NCBI GenBank assembly: GCA_964567755.1
Contig: CAZMNW010000047.1
Coordinates: 1 to 64,000 of the forward strand
Length of the DNA stretch: 64,000 bases
DNA from: DASRJW01 sp964567755
Lineage (GTDB): Bacteria; Krumholzibacteriota; Krumholzibacteriia; G020349025
Direction: 5' to 3'
The notes below the pieces were generated by a model. It did not search any database. It saw nothing but the letters and a program-made list of their open reading frames with translations, and was not told where the DNA came from. The position numbers and the translations under genes were made by a program. Below are positions 58,820 to 64,000 of the stretch, piece by piece. Each line of letters starts with the position of its first letter. Positions within the stretch are counted from its first letter, which is position 1.

Positions 58820-60337
58820 GTGCGTATCCATGCTCTGATCCTGGCGCGGGACGAGGAACACAACCTCACCGCCTGCATCGGCAGCCTGCGCGGCTGCATC
58901 GACGACATCACCGTTTTCGACACCGGATCGCGCGATGGCACGGCTGCGCGCGCGCTCTCTCTTGGCGCCGCTTGCGTCGTCTTGCCTTGGACCGACGATT
59001 TCGCCGCCGCGCGCAACGCCGCCCTGGCGCAGCTCGGCGCCGACTGGGTGCTGGTTCTCGACGCCGACGAGCGCCTCGCGGAGGCCGATCGCACGCGGCT
59101 GCGAGCGCTGCTGCACCACACGAGCGCGTCGACGTTGGCCTTGCACGTCGAAATCCGCACCTACACGAACGATATCGAAGCCCTGGGGTATCAAGGAGCC
59201 GGGCCGACAGGCGAAATGCGCTCGGATCTGCACGGTTACGTTCCCGAAGTCCAGCCACGACTGCTGCGTCCACACCGTGGGTTGCGCTGGCATGGGCGCG
59301 TCTGCGAGCGTCTGTGCACGGCCACCGGCGCGCCGGTGCCGCTTGCGGCCCCCTTTGCCGCCGTGGTGCACCATCAACGCGAAGCGCAAGCGACGGAACG
59401 ACGCGAACAACGCGAGCGTTTGCGCTTGCGCTTGGCATTGCACGAGTTGCTCGAAACCGACGATGCAGCGGCGGCCGGCCGCCTCGGCGCCCTGCTCAAT
59501 CAGCAACGCCGTTTTCATGCCGCGCTGCCATACCTGCGTGCCGCCGCGCGCGGCGGCGCTGCGAGCCCCGCGCTCCACCTGCAGACCGGTGTGGCGCAAT
59601 TCAACCTCGGGCTCATCGAGGGTGCCACCAGCTCGCTGCGCCAAGCATGGCAGGAACTGCACGGGCATCCCGAGATCGCCGCCCACCTGGCGCGCGCTCT
59701 GCTGCGTTGCGAGCGCTCGGAAGCATGGGCCGAAGCGGGGGAGCTGCTGGAGGATGCGCTGGACCAGGCACCGGAACTCGATTTGGCCGTACATCAGCGT
59801 GCCGTTTGGCATCGCAAGCGCCACGAGTTCGACGAATCGCGCGCCTACTTGCAGACGTTGCTCGACCGCCATCCCGGACACCCGGCGGCACTCCGCGAGC
59901 TCGGCGTGGTGGCGTTGTTGCAGGGGCAGACAGGGGAGGCAGAGCGCTGTCTGCAGCAAGCCTGCCGCCTGCGCCCCGAAGACGCCGAGGCGTGGAACAA
60001 CCTCGGTTGCGTTTTGGAACGTCGCGGTTTGTGGAAGGCGGCGCGCACTGCCTTTGCGCGCGCCGTGCGTTTGGCACCCGGGGCGGGGAGTCTGCTGCGC
60101 AACCTTTGTCTCGCCGAGGCCGAGTGCGGCGACCATGCGGCGCTCCGCCAGCACGCGACCGCCATGCTGGCCGCGAGTCCGGACCCCGAGTCGGCACTGC
60201 GGAACCTGCGCGAGCGCTTGCTCGATGCCGGCTGGATCGACGCGCTCCGGGACCTCGAGACGTGGGCGATGGCCACTCGTTGGCTGAGCGACGAGAACTG
60301 CATTCTCACTCCCGAGGAACCGCAGAGCATCGCCTGA
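58820..60337 (+). CDS. Family 2 glycosyltransferase with C-terminal TPR repeats
   Basis: A 505-aa protein: GT2 domain (~1-155) with ILARDEEHNLTACIGSL, DTGSRDGTAARA and the metal-binding DAD of VLVLDADERLAEADRTRL (~79-81), followed by about 7 TPR-like helical pairs (~210-480; for example PAALRELGVVALLQGQTGEAERCLQQA, in parts). Such GT2-TPR proteins glycosylate proteins or make surface glycans while the TPRs bind a partner. GTG 58820 has GGAG 5 nt upstream; GTG 58814 is an in-frame alternative. It ends ~100 nt before csrA. Confidence 0.82.
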   Translation: MRIHALILARDEEHNLTACIGSLRGCIDDITVFDTGSRDGTAARALSLGAACVVLPWTDDFAAARNAALAQLGADWVLVLDADERLAEADRTRLRALLHHTSASTLALHVEIRTYTNDIEALGYQGAGPTGEMRSDLHGYVPEVQPRLLRPHRGLRWHGRVCERLCTATGAPVPLAAPFAAVVHHQREAQATERREQRERLRLRLALHELLETDDAAAAGRLGALLNQQRRFHAALPYLRAAARGGAASPALHLQTGVAQFNLGLIEGATSSLRQAWQELHGHPEIAAHLARALLRCERSEAWAEAGELLEDALDQAPELDLAVHQRAVWHRKRHEFDESRAYLQTLLDRHPGHPAALRELGVVALLQGQTGEAERCLQQACRLRPEDAEAWNNLGCVLERRGLWKAARTAFARAVRLAPGAGSLLRNLCLAEAECGDHAALRQHATAMLAASPDPESALRNLRERLLDAGWIDALRDLETWAMATRWLSDENCILTPEEPQSIA

Positions 60338-60390
60338 GCGCGTGCCGCTCGACCTTCGACGCTCGGCGCATCCACCCGTCGGGAAACGCG

Positions 60391-60419
60391 TTGCGCCCTC
60401 CGAACCCGTCGCGTATGAT
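60391..60419 (+). promoter_or_regulatory. Promoter of csrA
   Basis: TTGCGC (60391-60396) and TATGAT (60414-60419), spacer 17 nt. The start site would fall almost on the csrA ribosome binding site, giving a very short leader. Confidence 0.5.
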
Positions 60420-60438
60420 GGGGCGATGGAGGGAGCCC

Positions 60439-60678
60439 GTGCTCGTGCTCAGCCGCAAGGTCAATCAGCGGATCATGATCGGTGACGACATCGAGATCGT
60501 GGTCGTCGACATTCGCGGCGAGCAGGTTCAGATCGGCATCAAAGCCCCGCGCGACATCCCCGTGCACCGCCTCGAGGTGTACGACACCATTCGCGAAGCC
60601 AACGTCGATGCCAGCAAGGTCGAAGACCCCGACCTGAGCCAACTGCGTCTGAAAAAACCCCACCCGCCCGAAAAGTAA
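60439..60678 (+). CDS. csrA: Carbon storage regulator CsrA
   Basis: A 79-aa CsrA homologue: VLVLSRKVNQRIMIGDDIEI, VDIRGEQVQIGIKAPRDIPVHR and a charged C-terminal tail that is longer than that of E. coli CsrA (61 aa). The key RNA-binding residues (Arg near position 6 and Arg in PRDIPVHR) are present. It represses or activates mRNAs by binding GGA motifs. GTG 60439 gives the classic M-L-V-L-S-R start and has GGAGG 6 nt upstream; the nearby ATG and TTG frames do not. Confidence 0.95.
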   Translation: MLVLSRKVNQRIMIGDDIEIVVVDIRGEQVQIGIKAPRDIPVHRLEVYDTIREANVDASKVEDPDLSQLRLKKPHPPEK

Positions 60679-60936
60679 TCGAGCGACCTCCCGACGCAGC
60701 CGCCACACGTGGACACACTGCCGCCGGATTCTCTGCGTCCTCGCCTCCATTCTCGTGCGCAGTCACCTGTCATTGCAGGCATTGCAGGATTCCAGGCGCC
60801 GCAAAGCGGCTCGAGTCTGGGCGCGATCGATGTATGGAATCGCGATTCGCCGACTGGAGCGAGTGACTTTTCATTGCAAGATTTTCTGTCGCTGTGATAG
60901 ATCAGCCGGCGGGTGGTGTCGAGGAGGGGTTGGGAA

Positions 60937-62745
60937 GTGTCCGCGCAAGGCCGGATTGTTCTGGGATCGATGGGATCCGGGACCCGAACGGGTGCCGAGA
61001 CGCCTCGGGCAGCGGCGACGCCGCGGCCGGGCGCGAGCGAGGCGTCTTCGGAGTCACGCCCGCGCGTGGCACCGGCAGCGCAGTTCCTCGACGCCTCGCG
61101 CGACGAGATCCGCCGCCGCGTCTCCCAGCTGACGACGCTGTACCAGATCGGCCGCGCCATCAGCGAGTCGCGCAACTGGACCGAGGCGCTCGACTACTTT
61201 CTCGTCACGCTCTGCGATTACCTCGACGTCCGCGGCGCCGGCATCCTCCTCTATAGCTGCGAAGCCTCGGTGCTGGCACCGCGGCGCGTGCTCTCGATTC
61301 CCGAGCCAGACGTGCGCGCCTGCAGCCAGAGTCTCCTGGCCGCATTCGCCACCCAACAGCCGAATGGCGAGATCCACGCCCTCGAGTGCTACGTCCGTGA
61401 CCGAGGTGTGGTCTGTAGCGGCCACGCGGAGCGCTGGCGTTTCACCGTGCTGCCGCTGCTCTACCGGCGCGCGCCGCTCGGCTTCCTGGTGTTGGACAAA
61501 GAGGAATGGCAAGGGCCGAGCTTCGCAGCGCAGCTCTTCTTCCTGCAGACCATCCAGACGCTGCTCACCGAGGAAGTGGCGAATGCCGTGCACCTGTCGC
61601 GTTTGCTGGATCTGAAGAATTTCAACGAAGCGGTGCTCGAGAGCATCGAGAGCGGCGTGCTGACGGCAAACGAGCAGGGAGAGATCCACTTCGCCAATCG
61701 CTTGGCGCGTCGCACGCTGGGTTTGCGCGAGACCCAGGAGACATTGCCGGCGCTGCTCTTGGATTCGCTGTTCCAGATTGGTGCGGCCGGTGCAGGCGCG
61801 CTCGCCAGCATCCTCGCGCTCGCCGAAGGACGTGGCAGTTTCGAAGGCCTCTTGCATCGGCGGGATGGCCGGCGCGTGCCGGTGACCGTGCGCACCAGCC
61901 GCATCGTCAACCCCAGCGACTCGCAGCCGTTGCTGCTGGTGGCGTTCGAAGACCGTAGCGAGCAACACCTCCTCGAAGAGCAGCTGCGGCGCGCCGATCG
62001 CCTGCGTTCGCTGGGTGAACTCTCCGCCGCGATCGCGCACGAGGTGCGCAACCCGCTGCAGGGCATCTCGCTCACCCTTTCCAACCTGCGGCCGTACCTC
62101 AAGCCGGGCGCCGAGCCTTACGTCGACGTGATGTTCCAGGAAATGGACCGCCTCGATTCCATCGTCGGCAACATCTTGAGCTTCGCCAGGCCCGCGCCGC
62201 CGCAGCCGCGCCCGGTGTCGTTGCTGGAAGTCTTGAGCCGCGCGGTGGAACTGGCGGCGGAGCGCGCCAGCCTACGCCAGGTCACGCTCGCCGTCGAAAC
62301 GCGCATCGACGATCCGGTCTGCGAGGTCGACGAAGGCCAGATCCTGCAAGTGGTGCTCAACCTGGTCATGAACGCCATCGACGCCTCGCCGCCGGCGGGC
62401 AGGGTGCGCTTGCGACTGCGCTCCGTGGAGCAGCCCCTCGTGCCGCAGAGGGTCGCCACCGCCGGACACTGCCGCATCGAGGTGTGCGATCAAGGGTTGG
62501 GCGTGGCCGAGGACGTCCGCCACAAGCTCTTCGACCCGTTCTTCACCACCAAGCCAGAGGGCACCGGTCTTGGCCTCGCCGTGAGCCAGAAGATCGTCGA
62601 AGAGCACCACGGCGTGATCCATGTGGAACGCGACAGCGACGACGAAACGATCTTCGTTGTCGAGATCCCGCGCCGGTTCGTCGCCGCCTACGAGACGGTG
62701 ACGCCGCGGGCGCGCACAAGGGAGGACGCCAGCGGATGCGGATGA
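60937..62745 (+). CDS. Sensor histidine kinase (GAF-PAS-HisKA-HATPase, NtrB/AtoS class)
   Basis: A 602-aa cytosolic-type kinase without transmembrane helices. A Ser/Ala/Arg-rich leader (~1-35) precedes a GAF-like domain (~60-220), a PAS domain (~225-335), the dimerisation helix with phospho-acceptor H368 in AAIAHEVRNPL, and an ATP-binding domain with NLVMNAIDASP, DQGLGV and FFTTKPEGTGLGLAVS. GTG 60937 has GAGGAGGGG 8 nt upstream; GTG 60913 is in frame. It overlaps the response regulator gene (ATGA near 62742), and csrA lies upstream, so signal input and Csr control may be linked. Confidence 0.9.
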   Translation: MSAQGRIVLGSMGSGTRTGAETPRAAATPRPGASEASSESRPRVAPAAQFLDASRDEIRRRVSQLTTLYQIGRAISESRNWTEALDYFLVTLCDYLDVRGAGILLYSCEASVLAPRRVLSIPEPDVRACSQSLLAAFATQQPNGEIHALECYVRDRGVVCSGHAERWRFTVLPLLYRRAPLGFLVLDKEEWQGPSFAAQLFFLQTIQTLLTEEVANAVHLSRLLDLKNFNEAVLESIESGVLTANEQGEIHFANRLARRTLGLRETQETLPALLLDSLFQIGAAGAGALASILALAEGRGSFEGLLHRRDGRRVPVTVRTSRIVNPSDSQPLLLVAFEDRSEQHLLEEQLRRADRLRSLGELSAAIAHEVRNPLQGISLTLSNLRPYLKPGAEPYVDVMFQEMDRLDSIVGNILSFARPAPPQPRPVSLLEVLSRAVELAAERASLRQVTLAVETRIDDPVCEVDEGQILQVVLNLVMNAIDASPPAGRVRLRLRSVEQPLVPQRVATAGHCRIEVCDQGLGVAEDVRHKLFDPFFTTKPEGTGLGLAVSQKIVEEHHGVIHVERDSDDETIFVVEIPRRFVAAYETVTPRARTREDASGCG

Positions 62746-64000
62746 CGATCCTGATCATCGATGACGAGAAAACGATCCGCTGGTCCCTCGGCGAAGGACT
62801 GCGCACCCACGGTTTCGACATTCTCGAAGCCGCCTCGGGCGAAGAGGGCCTGCAGCTCTTCGCCGACAAGTCACCGGATTGCGTTCTGCTCGACATGCGC
62901 CTGCCGGGCATCGACGGCCTGGAAGTGTTGCGACGCATGCGCAAGGAGAACGCCGAGGCGCCCGTGGTCGTGATGACCGCGTACGGCGAGGTGGACAAGG
63001 CGGTGGAGGCGATGAAGCTCGGCAGTTACGACTTCGTCACCAAGCCGTTCATGATCGAAAAAATGAAGGTGACGATCGAGCACGCTCTGACGACGGTGCG
63101 CCTGCGCAGCCAGCTGCGCACCCTCGATCGCCACAACGGTGACGGGGAGGGCGGGTTCGTCGGCAAGAGCTCCGCCATGCAGGACGTGTTCCGCGTCGTA
63201 CGCAAGATCGGGCAGAGCAAGGCAACGACCGTGCTGATCACCGGCGAGAGTGGCACTGGCAAGGAGCTGGTCGCGCGCGCCATTCACGAGGCCTCGCACT
63301 GCGAGGGCCCGTTCGTCGAGATCAATTGCGGCGCCTTGCCCGAGCCGCTGCTCGAAAGCGAACTCTTTGGTCACGAGAAGGGTGCCTTCACCGACGCCAA
63401 GACGCGCAAGCGCGGCTTGGTCGAGGTCGCCGAAGGCGGCACGCTGTTCTTGGACGAGATCGGCGAGATGGGGCTGACCTTGCAAACACGGCTGTTGCGC
63501 GTCATCGAGAACAAGACGTTTCGGCGCGTCGGTGGTGTCGAAGACCTCGGGGTGCGGACGCGCATCGTGGCGGCCACGAACCGGAATCTGGAACAGGCGG
63601 TGGAGGAAGGGGCTTTCCGCAAGGATCTCTACTATCGCTTGAAGGTGATCCCGATCGCGTTGCCGCCATTGCGCGAGCGGCTCGGCGACGTCCCCCTCAT
63701 CGCCAATCATTTCATCGATCACTACAACCATGAGCTCAACAAGCACGTGCACAGGCTGGGCCCGGAGGTGACCAACATCCTGCAGAGCTACAGCTGGCAC
63801 GGCAACGTGCGCGAGCTCAAGAACGTCATCGAGCGCGCCATGCTCCTGGAAGCGGAAGACGAGATCCTGCCACACCATCTGCCAGTGGAGCTGGTGACGC
63901 CGAACACGCAGGTGGTGCGCCAGAGTGCCTCGGTGCTCGACGAGAGTTTCAAACCCACGAGCTTGCGAGTCATGGAATACTTTTTCATCACCCGAACGCT
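62736..64000 (+). CDS. Sigma54-dependent response regulator (NtrC/AtoC family), 3' end outside window
   Basis: At least 421 aa, cut by the window end. The receiver domain has the phospho-Asp D53 in VLLDMRLPG and the TKPF lysine. The AAA+ domain has Walker A GESGTGKE, the sigma54-contacting loop GAFTDA (~216-221, the usual GAFTGA with one change), Walker B TLFLDEIGEM and the Arg-finger region WHGNVRELKNVIERAM. It would activate sigma54 promoters after phosphorylation by the kinase upstream. ATG 62736 and ATG 62742 are both in frame; the second gives a 4-nt overlap with the kinase stop. The DNA-binding domain is not in the window. Confidence 0.93.
   Translation, partial: MRMTILIIDDEKTIRWSLGEGLRTHGFDILEAASGEEGLQLFADKSPDCVLLDMRLPGIDGLEVLRRMRKENAEAPVVVMTAYGEVDKAVEAMKLGSYDFVTKPFMIEKMKVTIEHALTTVRLRSQLRTLDRHNGDGEGGFVGKSSAMQDVFRVVRKIGQSKATTVLITGESGTGKELVARAIHEASHCEGPFVEINCGALPEPLLESELFGHEKGAFTDAKTRKRGLVEVAEGGTLFLDEIGEMGLTLQTRLLRVIENKTFRRVGGVEDLGVRTRIVAATNRNLEQAVEEGAFRKDLYYRLKVIPIALPPLRERLGDVPLIANHFIDHYNHELNKHVHRLGPEVTNILQSYSWHGNVRELKNVIERAMLLEAEDEILPHHLPVELVTPNTQVVRQSASVLDESFKPTSLRVMEYFFITRT

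Overview
The window is 64 kb of high-GC DNA from a Gram-negative bacterium. Evidence for an outer membrane is the core-heptose and MsbA genes of LPS synthesis, an Omp85-type barrel protein and several lipoproteins. Three features point loosely to an FCB-group lineage (Eisenbacteria-like): a secreted protein ending in a FlgD-like domain, a 31-residue COX24/AURKAIP1-like basic protein, and a decayed cohesin-like protein of a type I associate with those lineages. This is inference; no rRNA or marker phylogeny is available here.

Layout. 1-5.4 kb: end of a secreted protein, a lipoprotein, adenosine deaminase and Lon. 5.4-13.1 kb: an inner-core heptose operon (family-9 glycosyltransferases, MsbA-like exporter, split HldE) whose later genes are joined by 4-nt overlaps. 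13.2-15.0 kb: a DUF3108 protein and a deoxyhypusine-synthase-like protein. 15.07-24.6 kb: a surface-polysaccharide cluster behind a near-consensus promoter, with two phosphoglycosyltransferases, an ExeA-like ATPase, a DegT aminotransferase, a Gfo/Idh oxidoreductase, two GT4 enzymes and a SPOR lipoprotein; GalT and glycogen synthase follow. 26.1-27.5 kb: tRNA-Gly, tRNA-Cys, a structured noncoding stretch and a Lys/Arg-repeat histone-like gene with its own promoter and terminator. 27.7-40.7 kb: two ABC-2 export pairs, an Omp85-like protein, a degenerate HD protein, two fused ABC exporters and a UPF0182 membrane protein. 40.8-49.6 kb: an accessory stretch with a frameshifted gene remnant, a stand-alone ClpC N-domain protein, a Ser/Thr kinase with a beta-propeller, a truncated integrase, two small genes, tRNA-Leu, a 15-bp perfect inverted repeat and a sulfatase; tRNA-Ala follows. 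49.8-51.1 kb: a GlmU-like nucleotidyltransferase. 51.8-55.4 kb: a compact bacterial microcompartment (BMC) operon. 55.4-64 kb: HU, the COX24-like protein, RNase R, PilZ, a GT2-TPR protein, CsrA and an NtrB/NtrC-type two-component pair cut by the window end.

The most interesting system is the BMC operon: one hexamer, one tandem-domain trimer, three different pentamers and a CoA-acylating aldehyde dehydrogenase with a probable encapsulation helix. It has no recognisable signature enzyme, alcohol dehydrogenase, phosphotransacylase or cofactor-recycling gene in the window, so its substrate is unknown.

Recurrent promoters of the form TTGAC(A/G)-N16-18-TAAC/TATnCT precede the polysaccharide cluster, tRNAs, histone-like gene, BMC operon and HU. 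Many starts are GTG or TTG with strong purine-rich ribosome binding sites; starts were chosen on that basis where stated.
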